Below are positions 1 through 6,920 of a stretch of DNA of 31,550 bases, one piece after another. Made by a program: the position numbers and the translations under genes. Each line of letters opens with the position of its first letter. Position 1 is the stretch's first letter. The DNA comes from Proteobacteria bacterium SG_bin4 (lineage in GTDB: Bacteria; Pseudomonadota; Gammaproteobacteria; Burkholderiales; Nitrosomonadaceae): the NCBI GenBank assembly GCA_002083395.1, contig LWDH01000028.1, positions 1 to 31,550 of the forward strand, read 5' to 3'. The notes under the pieces were generated by a model, which was not told where the DNA came from, searched no databases, and saw nothing but the letters and a program-made list of their open reading frames with translations.

Positions 1-2
1 AT

Positions 3-551
3 ATGACCATTTACACAAAATTATTTACACCCCCAATCCCATCAATCTCAATACCTTTAAAATTTCCTATTGGATTCCAAACAACCACTAATAAAGATTC
101 TTCTGGCAACTCTACAGGCACGAAAACCACGAATATCGAGGCTGAAGTAACTACGCCCAGCTCATCTGAAAACCCCGAAGACAGCCCATCGCTTTTAAAG
201 GTAACTGAGACCACAACAGAAACAAACTACGATATTAATAATCAAGTTATCGATTCAACTGAAACGGTCAATAACGGCTCTGAAAAACCGGAACAACAGG
301 ATACCGAAATTGAAATAGACGATGTTCAAGCAGAAGAACTTGAAGAAAAGGAAGTTTCTTTTCCATTTGAAACTAATTCTTGGGGATCCGGTTCTTGTCC
401 ATCGCCCCGCTCTGTTGATTATCATTATGGCAGCCTAAGCCTTACTTTTCAGCCTGCCTGTGATTTTGCTGAAGGTATCCGTCCAATCGTTTTGATTCTT
501 GCTGGTTTTGTTGCCATGTACATCATCATAGGAGCGGCACGCGATACTTAA
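3..551 (+). CDS. TspB/pIII-like filamentous phage surface (attachment) protein, probably 5'-truncated by the window
   Basis: This is probably the minor coat/attachment protein of a filamentous phage (pIII or TspB type), which sits at the virion tip and is anchored in the inner membrane during assembly. The visible 182 residues have a Ser/Thr/Asn/Glu-rich low-complexity segment (about 27-120). A short C-terminal domain follows with two cysteines (C132, C153) that could pair. The end is a hydrophobic helix (about 160-178) and a short charged tail, the usual arrangement of the membrane anchor. The next two genes are pVI-like and Zot-like, the normal filamentous-phage order, and this is the main support for the call. 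The ATG at base 3 may be internal, since the frame could continue upstream of the window. Low-complexity sequence makes homology hard to judge by eye. Confidence 0.5.
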   Translation: MTIYTKLFTPPIPSISIPLKFPIGFQTTTNKDSSGNSTGTKTTNIEAEVTTPSSSENPEDSPSLLKVTETTTETNYDINNQVIDSTETVNNGSEKPEQQDTEIEIDDVQAEELEEKEVSFPFETNSWGSGSCPSPRSVDYHYGSLSLTFQPACDFAEGIRPIVLILAGFVAMYIIIGAARDT

Positions 552-837
552 AGTATTGCTTCCTCTAGGAAAATTCTTCGAAAGCAACATCGGCGCTATT
601 GTCAGCAAAGCGCTGTCATTCATTGAGATCGGTGTTCTTACCTATGGCGCCGTCACCGCCGCATTCAATGCCGCGTTATCGTTCACGCAAACCCACTAAT
701 AACGGCCTAGCACCAGACATGCTCGCGCTGATCGGCCTGTGGGTGGATTCGGTGAAGCGGCGGGGATCGTTGTCGGCGCAATGGCGGGTAGGGTAGCCAT
801 GCAATCGTTGAAACGCTTAGGGTATATCAAACCATGA
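541..837 (+). pseudogene. DUF2523 / pVI-like phage minor coat protein, interrupted by two compensating frameshifts
   Basis: This is the remnant of a small hydrophobic phage minor coat protein (DUF2523, pVI-like) that normally works with pIII at the virion end. Frame 1 reads LLPLGKFFESNIGAIVSKAL onward to ...AALSFTQTH, then meets TAA TAA at 697-702. The expected continuation NGLAPDMLALIGL lies in frame 2 from about 698. The reading then returns to frame 1 near 739 as GGFGEAAGIVVGAMAG through to ...KRLGYIKP, stopping at TGA 835-837. The two shifts (one base gained, one lost) cancel. The restored protein would be about 98 residues, normal for the family. The stop overlaps the zot start as ATGA. 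The start is uncertain: frame 1 is open from 532, with TTG 556 the only common start codon near the N-terminus. Sequencing error is the alternative to true decay. Confidence 0.6.
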
Positions 838-1406
838 GCATAACCTTATTAACCGCCGTCCCCGGTGGCGGTAAAACCTCTTATGCAGTCTGGAACATCA
901 TCAAAAAAGCGCACGAAGAAGGGAAGGTTATCTACACCTGCGGCATACCAAAGCTGAAGATTCCGACCATTGAACTGACTTATGACCAAATCAGGCAATG
1001 GAACCAGATCGAAAACAATCAAAACAACCTGCCGGAACTCGTCAACCTCGAACACGGCTCCTTGATCGTCATCGATGAAGTTCAAAAACTCTGGCCGGCG
1101 ATCGGTTCAAAAGTAAGCGACGATATCAAAGATTTGTCAGTTCATCATCATTACGGCCTAAGCTTCTTCTTAATCACGCAATCCCCAAATCTGATTCATC
1201 GCAATGTATTGGCGCTTGTGGATCGTCACTTGCATATCCGCGTGACTTGGGCCGGGCGTAAAATCTTCGAATGGCCGGAATACTGCCGTACACCCGGCGC
1301 TAAAAGCAGCCGTGACAGCGCCATCCCGCACAATTACACACTACCTAAAAACTCCTTCAGCCTTTATCACTCCTCAACGCATCACATTAAACCCGAGTGT
1401 TGTTAA
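834..1406 (+). pseudogene. zot: Zot/pI-like filamentous phage assembly ATPase, truncated
   Basis: This is a zonular-occludens-toxin-domain protein, the pI-type inner-membrane ATPase that drives filamentous phage assembly and extrusion. The N-terminal P-loop domain is clear: Walker A GGGKTS (residues 11-16) and Walker B LIVIDEVQ (about 77-84). The family-typical stretch LPKNSFSLYHSS follows near the end. The frame stops at 190 residues, whereas family members usually run to about 350-400 with a transmembrane helix and a periplasmic tail. Just past the last sensible residues the +1 frame reads VVKQVYISGC (from 1399), which resembles the pre-membrane segment of Zot proteins, but it stops at TGA about 1447. 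I infer a frameshift near 1390-1400 followed by loss of the 3' half. The start overlaps the stop of the preceding phage gene. Confidence 0.7.
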
Positions 1407-1471
1407 ACAGGTTTATATTTCTGGTTGCTTGCCGCTAAACATCCGATGATTTTTTACCGGGTGCTTTTATC

Positions 1472-1657
1472 ATGCAAATTTCAGAAGCTTTTTTCACTGG
1501 TTTATTGAATAACTCTCTATTTTTGTTTCTATTTCTATTGCTTATTGCTTTATCTGTTTTTTCACTTCTTTTTCGGCTTATTGGAAAAAACTGTTTTTTT
1601 CCGGTACTTAATTCGCCTTCTTCAATTGCGTATAATTTGTATTATGTTAAATATTAG
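1472..1657 (+). CDS. possible small hydrophobic protein (61 aa), doubtful
   Basis: This is a 61-codon frame with one strongly hydrophobic stretch (about residues 14-38, rich in Leu/Phe) and no family I recognise. No good Shine-Dalgarno sequence precedes the ATG. The region is T-rich, which makes hydrophobic chance frames likely. It lies in the debris between the broken zot gene and an insertion-sequence-like end, so it may be phage remnant or no gene at all. Confidence 0.15.
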   Translation: MQISEAFFTGLLNNSLFLFLFLLLIALSVFSLLFRLIGKNCFFPVLNSPSSIAYNLYYVKY

Positions 1658-1710
1658 GAGTCAGCTACGTAGGAAATCCGATCGGATTGTTTGTGACGGC
1701 GGATGACAGC

Positions 1711-1750
1711 GGACAATTACTTTGAAACATCTGGACAAATAATTTGACAC
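1711..1750. repeat. two imperfect 18-bp direct repeats, candidate IS21-type element end
   Basis: GGACAATTACTTTGAAAC (1711-1728) and GGACAAATAATTTGACAC (1733-1750) match at 15 of 18 positions and are 22 bases apart, start to start. On the minus strand the outer copy reads TGTCAAATTATTTGTCC. Multiple short direct repeats behind a 5'-TGT end are characteristic of IS21-family termini, so this may be a solitary end left after deletion. No transposase and no second end is visible. Confidence 0.35.
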
Positions 1751-1821
1751 AAGAAAATAAATGCTGATGCAATTATCGGTCTACAGAATACCTCTCGAGA
1801 ATATTTTATAAAATCAATAAT

Positions 1822-2400
1822 TTATTTTTCCTGATTTTTGAATACTTGCGGTATTGCTGCTTTTAGGTAATAAAACATTGACCAGAGCGTTAACAACGCC
1901 GCAATATAGATCAACCATGTGCCGATTTCTTGCGGATTAAAATGCTCTCCGATATTTTCATGATATAGCAGCAATGGTATCGCAATCATTTGCGATGTAG
2001 TTTTGATCTTTCCAAGGAATGAGACAGCAACGCTCTTGGATTGTCCAATTTGTGCCATCCATTCTCGTAATGCTGAAACGGTTATCTCGCGCCCGATAAT
2101 AATTAAAGCAATCGGTGCATCCAGTCTACCCAGATAAACTAACACGATGAGTGCAGCGGATACCATTAATTTATCCGCAACCGGATCAAGAAATGCTCCG
2201 AATGCAGAAGTTTGATTCAAAACGCGTGCGAGGTATCCGTCAAGCCAGTCGGTCACTGCTGCCCCAGCAAAAATCAAGGTTGCGACAAGATTTTGTTGGC
2301 TGGATGTTAACCAAGTGTGTGGTACATAATAGATACCGACAAATAATGGAATAGCGAGAATCCTTAACCAAGTCAGCAAATTCGGTAAATTATAAGGCAT
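1822..2400 (-). CDS. pgsA: CDP-diacylglycerol--glycerol-3-phosphate 3-phosphatidyltransferase
   Basis: PgsA is the inner-membrane enzyme that transfers the phosphatidyl group from CDP-diacylglycerol to glycerol-3-phosphate, the committed step of phosphatidylglycerol and cardiolipin synthesis. The CDP-alcohol phosphotransferase signature D-x2-DG-x2-AR-x8-G-x3-D-x3-D is complete, with D51, D54, G55, A58, R59, G68, D72 and D76. Several hydrophobic helices surround it, at about 5-27, 37-50, 78-102 and 158-180. The length of 192 residues is normal. It lies about 30 bases downstream of uvrC on the same strand, a common bacterial pairing that suggests co-transcription. Immediately downstream the chromosome changes to mobile-element debris. 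Confidence 0.96.
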   Translation of the reverse strand: MPYNLPNLLTWLRILAIPLFVGIYYVPHTWLTSSQQNLVATLIFAGAAVTDWLDGYLARVLNQTSAFGAFLDPVADKLMVSAALIVLVYLGRLDAPIALIIIGREITVSALREWMAQIGQSKSVAVSFLGKIKTTSQMIAIPLLLYHENIGEHFNPQEIGTWLIYIAALLTLWSMFYYLKAAIPQVFKNQEK

Positions 2401-2430
2401 GAGTTGGAACTTGAAATTAAGTGGATGAAG

Positions 2431-4248
2431 TCAGTGCAATTCTCGATAGATTTTTTCTGCCAATTTGCGGCTAATGCCATCCATTTTTTGTAATTCTTCA
2501 ATACTTGCTGTCAGTACGCCTTTCAATCCTCCAAAACGGCCTAACAATTTTTGTCGGCGTTTGGCGCCAATGCCTTCGATATTTTCCAAGCTGGAATTAG
2601 TCCTGGCTTTAGCCCGCCGGCTACGATGTCCCTGGATCGCGAAGCGATGCGCTTCATCGCGGATTTGTTGAATCAAATGCAAAGCAGCATGCTCGTTTGG
2701 CAATTGTAACGGCTTTTCAAACGATGGAGAAATCAATTGTTCCAAACCTGGTTTACGTTCTTCACCTTTGGCGACTCCGACCAGGTTGGCATCAGATACA
2801 CCAAGTTCGTGAAGCGCTTCGAACGCCGCTGAAACCTGGCCTTTACCACCGTCAATCAAAATCAGATCCGGTAATTGCCCTTCTCCGTTGACAATCTTTT
2901 GATATCGCCTTGTCAACGCTTCGCGCATCGCAGCATAATCGTCACCAGGAGTAATGTTCTCAATATTGTAACGCCGATATTCATTATTGCGCATCGCACA
3001 ATTGTCATAAACAACACAGGAAGCCACGGTCGCTTCTCCCAGCGTATGGCTGACATCAAAGCACTCGATGCGTTGGATTCCCGGCATTTGCAAAACTTGC
3101 TGCAGCGCTTGCAAACGTTTTTCCTGGCTGGCCTGACGGCTCATCGCTTGCTTTAATGCTAATTGTGCATTTTCGGTCGCCATATCGAGCCATGCACGTT
3201 TCTCACCGACAGGATTGAACTGTATGACGATTTTATGCCCGCATTGTTCGGTGAGTAACTGCTGCAGCGTATTACGTTCGATATTTTCACTCAAAATAAT
3301 CAATGGCGGCGCAGTACGATTTAAATAATGCTGCGCGAGAAAGGCTTCAACGACATGACTCGCGGTGTAGTCGTCCGCATTTTGCGGAAAGAAACTCTGA
3401 TCGCCTAAATGCCGCCCTCCCCGGATCATCGCTAGATTGACACAAACTTTCGCGGATCCATCCGGCGATACCGCACAAGCTACGACATCCGCATCCAGCG
3501 CTTTGCCATTATCGACAAATTGCTTTTCGCGAATCCGGCGTAATGCTTGAATTTGATCTCGCAGAATCGCCGCTTGCTCAAATTCCATTCGCTCGGATGC
3601 TTGTAGCATTTTGTCATGGATTACTTCCATGACTTCGGTCTGCTTGCCTTGTAAAAATAAAGCGGCGTTTTTGACATCGACTTCATAAGATTGTTGATCA
3701 ATTAGACCGATGCACGGACCGCTGCAACGCTTAATTTGAAACAGTAAGCAAGGCCGTGTCCGATTATTGAATACGCTGTCTTCGCAGGTGCGTAACCGGA
3801 AAATTTTCTGCAATAACTGGATGCTTTCACGAACAATCCCGGCATTGGGATAAGGTCCGTAATATTGATGTGTTTTATCCAGTGCGCCGCGGTAAAAACC
3901 AAGGCGAGGAAATTCATGTCCGCTTAGTATGACATACGGGTAAGTTTTATCATCTCGAAAAAGAATGTTGTAACGCGGTTTAAGGCTTTTGATTAGGTTA
4001 TTTTCTAATAGCAGCGCTTCAGCTTCCGAACGAGTTACGGTAGTTTCAATTGCAGCGATGTTAGATACCATCAATTGCGTTCGAGGCGCTAGGTTGGTTT
4101 TCTGAAAATACGAAGAGACGCGTTTTTTGAGACTGACAGCCTTACCAACGTAAATAACTTCCCCTTTGGCGTTTATCATGCGATAGACACCGGGTTGCAG
4201 CGGCAAATTTGCGCAAAATTCTTTGGCGTTAAAACCAGCGCTGCTCAA
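2431..4248 (-). CDS. uvrC: UvrABC system protein C (excinuclease ABC subunit C)
   Basis: UvrC makes both incisions flanking a lesion during nucleotide excision repair, after UvrA/UvrB damage recognition. The 605-residue protein has every expected part. An N-terminal GIY-YIG nuclease domain holds PGVYRM near 19-24 and IYVGKA near 32-37. A UVR (UvrB-binding) motif lies around 200-237. The central RNase-H-like 5' incision domain has FDVSH and LILIDGGKGQ. A C-terminal helix-hairpin-helix pair (about 550-605) contains IEGIGAKRRQ and MDGISRKLAEK. The length matches the family. The start at 4248 follows the tautomerase gene's stop by only 5 bases, so the run udg-tautomerase-uvrC-pgsA is probably one transcript. 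Three of its four products act on DNA or membrane maintenance. Confidence 0.97.
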   Translation of the reverse strand: MSSAGFNAKEFCANLPLQPGVYRMINAKGEVIYVGKAVSLKKRVSSYFQKTNLAPRTQLMVSNIAAIETTVTRSEAEALLLENNLIKSLKPRYNILFRDDKTYPYVILSGHEFPRLGFYRGALDKTHQYYGPYPNAGIVRESIQLLQKIFRLRTCEDSVFNNRTRPCLLFQIKRCSGPCIGLIDQQSYEVDVKNAALFLQGKQTEVMEVIHDKMLQASERMEFEQAAILRDQIQALRRIREKQFVDNGKALDADVVACAVSPDGSAKVCVNLAMIRGGRHLGDQSFFPQNADDYTASHVVEAFLAQHYLNRTAPPLIILSENIERNTLQQLLTEQCGHKIVIQFNPVGEKRAWLDMATENAQLALKQAMSRQASQEKRLQALQQVLQMPGIQRIECFDVSHTLGEATVASCVVYDNCAMRNNEYRRYNIENITPGDDYAAMREALTRRYQKIVNGEGQLPDLILIDGGKGQVSAAFEALHELGVSDANLVGVAKGEERKPGLEQLISPSFEKPLQLPNEHAALHLIQQIRDEAHRFAIQGHRSRRAKARTNSSLENIEGIGAKRRQKLLGRFGGLKGVLTASIEELQKMDGISRKLAEKIYRELH

Positions 4249-4253
4249 GCTGT

Positions 4254-4442
4254 TTAATCTCCGCTACCCAACAATTTTCCAGCGACGGCCCAATTTTCAT
4301 CTGGAAGCTCGTCAAAGCAGATATACGTATAGGACTTCGGTTTCTTTGCGATGCGTTCTAGCGTATCGGTAATTTCTGTCGCAATTTGCTGTTTTTGTTC
4401 ACGTGTTAACGTTCCAGCTACGCGAATATTGACGTACGGCAT
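4254..4442 (-). CDS. 4-oxalocrotonate tautomerase family protein
   Basis: This is a small tautomerase-fold protein of 62 residues, the classic monomer size of the 4-oxalocrotonate tautomerase family. These proteins use an N-terminal proline, exposed after Met removal, as catalytic base. The mature protein begins Pro-Tyr-Val-Asn-Ile-Arg, as expected. I chose the ATG at 4442, not the longer frame opening at 4508, for two reasons: it places the essential proline at position 2, and AAGGAGAA lies about 6 bases upstream. The longer frame would also bury the proline and overlap the glycosylase gene. The physiological substrate cannot be told, since members act on varied enol/keto substrates. It is tightly packed between the uracil-DNA glycosylase gene and uvrC. 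Confidence 0.85.
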   Translation of the reverse strand: MPYVNIRVAGTLTREQKQQIATEITDTLERIAKKPKSYTYICFDELPDENWAVAGKLLGSGD

Positions 4443-4470
4443 CGATAATTCTCCTTCAGATGATGGTAAT

Positions 4471-5115
4471 TTAAAAATCAGCGACAATTCGTGTAAACAC
4501 TTGCTCAAACATTTCCGTGGTCAAACGTTTGGTTTGCGTATTGTAGCGACTGCAGTGATAACTGTCATAAAGACGTAACCCGTTTCCGATTTGATTGTTT
4601 TGATTTAACTGATGCACTGCACCGTGTGCGAATGGATAATCTTTGGCTTTCAACTGCAACCCCATCAACACCGCTTGATGCGCAATGGTACCCAAAGCCA
4701 ATACGGCTGTACCGCCGTTGTGCACAAATTGATCGAGTTCGGTTGCGAGATAACGATTGCATTGTTTTATTTCTTTAGGAATTGGTTTATTATCGGGAGG
4801 TAAACATTTGACTGCATTGGTAATTCTGCATCCTATCAATTGCAAATCATCTGTTGCTGCAACTGATTCGGGACGCGTTGCAAATCCGTATTGGTGCAGG
4901 GTTTTATATAATAAAATGCCTGCATAATCTCCAGTAAACGGCCGCCCCGTACGATTTGCTCCATGCATCCCGGGCGCCAAGCCGACAATTAACAATTTTG
5001 CCGCAGCATCGCCGAAAGCGCCAACAGGAAGCGCATGATAATCCGGATATTGGGATTTAACCGATTGCAAAAAACAGGATAGACGTGTGCATTGTTTGCA
5101 GTCGCTAATATTCAT
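4471..5115 (-). CDS. uracil-DNA glycosylase, family 5 (UDGb) type
   Basis: This is an iron-sulfur uracil-DNA glycosylase that removes uracil (and related deaminated bases) to start base-excision repair. The first active-site motif GLAPGMHGANRTGRPFTGD (45-63) is diagnostic of the UDGb group. Four cysteines, C6, C9, C104 and C119, have the spacing expected for the 4Fe-4S cluster. The second motif is HCSRYNTQT (from H187), where family members usually show H-P-S, so proline is replaced by cysteine. The length of 214 residues is within the family range. It is the first gene of the run udg-tautomerase-uvrC-pgsA, and a 144-bp MITE-like repeat lies just upstream of its start, possibly inside its promoter region. 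Confidence 0.87.
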   Translation of the reverse strand: MNISDCKQCTRLSCFLQSVKSQYPDYHALPVGAFGDAAAKLLIVGLAPGMHGANRTGRPFTGDYAGILLYKTLHQYGFATRPESVAATDDLQLIGCRITNAVKCLPPDNKPIPKEIKQCNRYLATELDQFVHNGGTAVLALGTIAHQAVLMGLQLKAKDYPFAHGAVHQLNQNNQIGNGLRLYDSYHCSRYNTQTKRLTTEMFEQVFTRIVADF

Positions 5116-5179
5116 CGGATAGTAACAACACGGAATTTGTCTGTATTTCTATTAACTGAAAATCTGTTGATCTTGCAAA

Positions 5180-5323
5180 GAAAGCGCCGATTTAATTCCC
5201 TGCACAAGCGATTTGCGGCGTTGGCTGGTGCTCAGATGCGCGCCTATCCTGTTGATAGGTCGCGTTTCTTGCGCCCCATCTGCCTTGCATCTCATCTTGT
5301 TCGACGAATTAATCAGTACTTCC
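5180..5323 (+). repeat. MITE-like element, copy 1 (IS5-type ends)
   Basis: This is a 144-bp non-coding repeat with imperfect terminal inverted repeats: GAAAGCGCCGATTTAATT on the left against the complement of AATTAATCAGTACTTCC on the right. A second, related copy of 143 bp in opposite orientation lies at 30861-31003. Several internal blocks are shared, such as CTGCAC(A/G)AGCGA. The right flank is CTAA and the left flank CAAA, so the target duplication has decayed. This copy seems older than copy 2. It fills most of the gap between the glycosylase gene and der. Confidence 0.7.
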
Positions 5324-5432
5324 CTAAGTTTTTATCAATTCCTGGACAGTGTTTTTATGGGTTAAGAACTCAATCGATATATCTAACAATAAGCATTAAA
5401 TTAATGATCTAATGGTATATTTATAAAATAAT

Positions 5433-6830
5433 TTATCCATATTTTTTGCGGTTACGCCGACGTCTATTATGCGCACGGCGTAGTTCTTCCGGTGTTGGCG
5501 GTGGCGCTTTTTTATCGGCGTAAGGATTAGCCCCGGCTTTGAAATCAACGCGCAATGGGGTTCCATGTAGCTGAAATACTTCGCGGAAAGTGTTCTCCAA
5601 ATAGCGTCGGTAACTTTCCGGAACATGATCGAGCATACTGCCGTGCACGATCACTAAGGGTGGATTGGAACCGCCTTGGTGCGCATAGCGCAGTTTTGGC
5701 CTCGACATTCCTCCGCGTGGCGGCGGGTGCTTTTCAACCGCCGCGATCAATGTACGTGTCAGCTTAGGTGTTGATAAATCTACCATTGCAGCCGCATAGG
5801 CTTTATCGATCGCGGGCATCAATTTTTTGATACCGGTACCATGCAATGCGGAAATATAGTGTAACTCTGCGAAACTTAAAAATGCCAATTTGCGATTAAT
5901 CTCACGCTTAATATTGTCGCGCTGATAATCATCGAGTCCATCCCATTTATTCGCAGCGATAACTAAGGCGCGGCCTGTTTCCAGAATAAACCCCGCAATA
6001 TTGGCATCTTGATCGGAGATTTCCTGACGTGCATCTAGGACCAAAACCACAACATTAGCGTCTTCAATCGTTTGCAGCGTTTTAATGACTGAAAATTTCT
6101 CGACGACTTCATGAACTTGACCGCGGCGGCGTATTCCGGCTGTATCAATCAGCGTGTATTGCTTGTCTTGATGTGTAAAATCAATATAAATGCTATCGCG
6201 CGTTGTGCCGGGCTGATCGAATGCGATAACACGCTCTTCTCCCAGCAAAGAATTGATCAGCGTTGATTTACCGACATTCGGACGACCAACAATGGCGATT
6301 TTTGGATGTTTATCGTTCGAATTTTCTTCAGTAACATCGGGAAAATCACTAAGCGCAAAATCCGCCAGCTCTTGGATGTGATCCCCATGCATTGCCGATA
6401 CGGCGCAGGGATCTCCCAACCCTAATTCATAAAACTCGGCAGTCACAACGGCAGTAGCCATGCCTTCAGTTTTATTGACCACCAGTAGTATTTTTTGACC
6501 GGATTTACGCAATTGCTCGGCAATCATTCGATCATGCGCCGTTACGCCTTGGCGCCCATCGACGATGAACAAAACCTTATCAGCTTCGTCAATTGCTTGC
6601 AGTGTTTGCTTCGCCATCGCATGCATAATGCCATCTCTGGCAACAGGCTCCAAACCGCCGGTATCCATGACTAAATACGGCTTGTCGCCTACCCGGCCGG
6701 TGCCATAATGCCGATCTCGCGTTAAACCTGGAATATCGGCCACAATGGCATCTCGGGTGCGCGTCAGGCGATTGAAAAGTGTTGATTTTCCAACATTGGG
6801 ACGGCCAACTAAAACAAGTGTAGGTTTCAT
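5433..6830 (-). CDS. der: ribosome-associated GTPase Der (EngA)
   Basis: Der is an essential GTPase with two tandem G domains that acts in 50S ribosomal subunit maturation. Both domains are intact. G1 is GRPNVGKST at 9-17 with DTGG at 56-59 and NKTE at about 119-122. G2 is GRPNVGKST at 182-190, followed by DTAG and NKWD. A C-terminal KH-like domain ends in a basic tail rich in Arg and Lys. The 465 residues match the family. It is the last gene of the ndk-to-der cluster. In many beta- and gammaproteobacteria hfq and hflX follow der, but here a MITE and then an unrelated repair gene follow. A 9-bp hairpin lies in the 90-base gap to bamB. Confidence 0.97.
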   Translation of the reverse strand: MKPTLVLVGRPNVGKSTLFNRLTRTRDAIVADIPGLTRDRHYGTGRVGDKPYLVMDTGGLEPVARDGIMHAMAKQTLQAIDEADKVLFIVDGRQGVTAHDRMIAEQLRKSGQKILLVVNKTEGMATAVVTAEFYELGLGDPCAVSAMHGDHIQELADFALSDFPDVTEENSNDKHPKIAIVGRPNVGKSTLINSLLGEERVIAFDQPGTTRDSIYIDFTHQDKQYTLIDTAGIRRRGQVHEVVEKFSVIKTLQTIEDANVVVLVLDARQEISDQDANIAGFILETGRALVIAANKWDGLDDYQRDNIKREINRKLAFLSFAELHYISALHGTGIKKLMPAIDKAYAAAMVDLSTPKLTRTLIAAVEKHPPPRGGMSRPKLRYAHQGGSNPPLVIVHGSMLDHVPESYRRYLENTFREVFQLHGTPLRVDFKAGANPYADKKAPPPTPEELRRAHNRRRRNRKKYG

Positions 6831-6877
6831 TATTTATTGCTGTGCGTAAGTTATACGCAACACGGCATAGATTTCAA

Positions 6878-6900
6878 AATTCACAGTGGTGCTGTGAATT
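6878..6900 (-). terminator. 9-bp perfect hairpin in the bamB-der gap (possible weak terminator or attenuator)
   Basis: AATTCACAG (6878-6886) and CTGTGAATT (6892-6900) are perfect inverted repeats around a 5-base loop. On the minus strand the stem is followed by only a short T run (TTTTG overlaps its end), so any termination is likely partial. An RNA-processing or attenuation role is equally possible. A shorter 6-bp inverted repeat (TGCGTA/TACGCA) lies just downstream in the direction of transcription, near 6843-6859. Confidence 0.4.
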
Positions 6901-6920
6901 AAATTTTTAGCGTTGTTTTC

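Larger units (their letters stand above)
1407..1821. other. gene-poor junction between phage remnant and pgsA
   Basis: This is about 415 bases with no convincing gene. It holds the frame-shifted tail of the zot remnant (to about 1447), a doubtful hydrophobic 61-codon frame, and a pair of imperfect 18-bp direct repeats resembling an insertion-sequence terminus. I saw no clear terminator for pgsA, which ends at 1822 reading into this region. Confidence 0.5.

Noticed and set aside
5246..5262. CCTATC/GATAGG hairpin in the der-glycosylase gap
   Set aside because: It lies inside MITE copy 1 and is not kept in copy 2, so it is not treated as an independent regulatory site.
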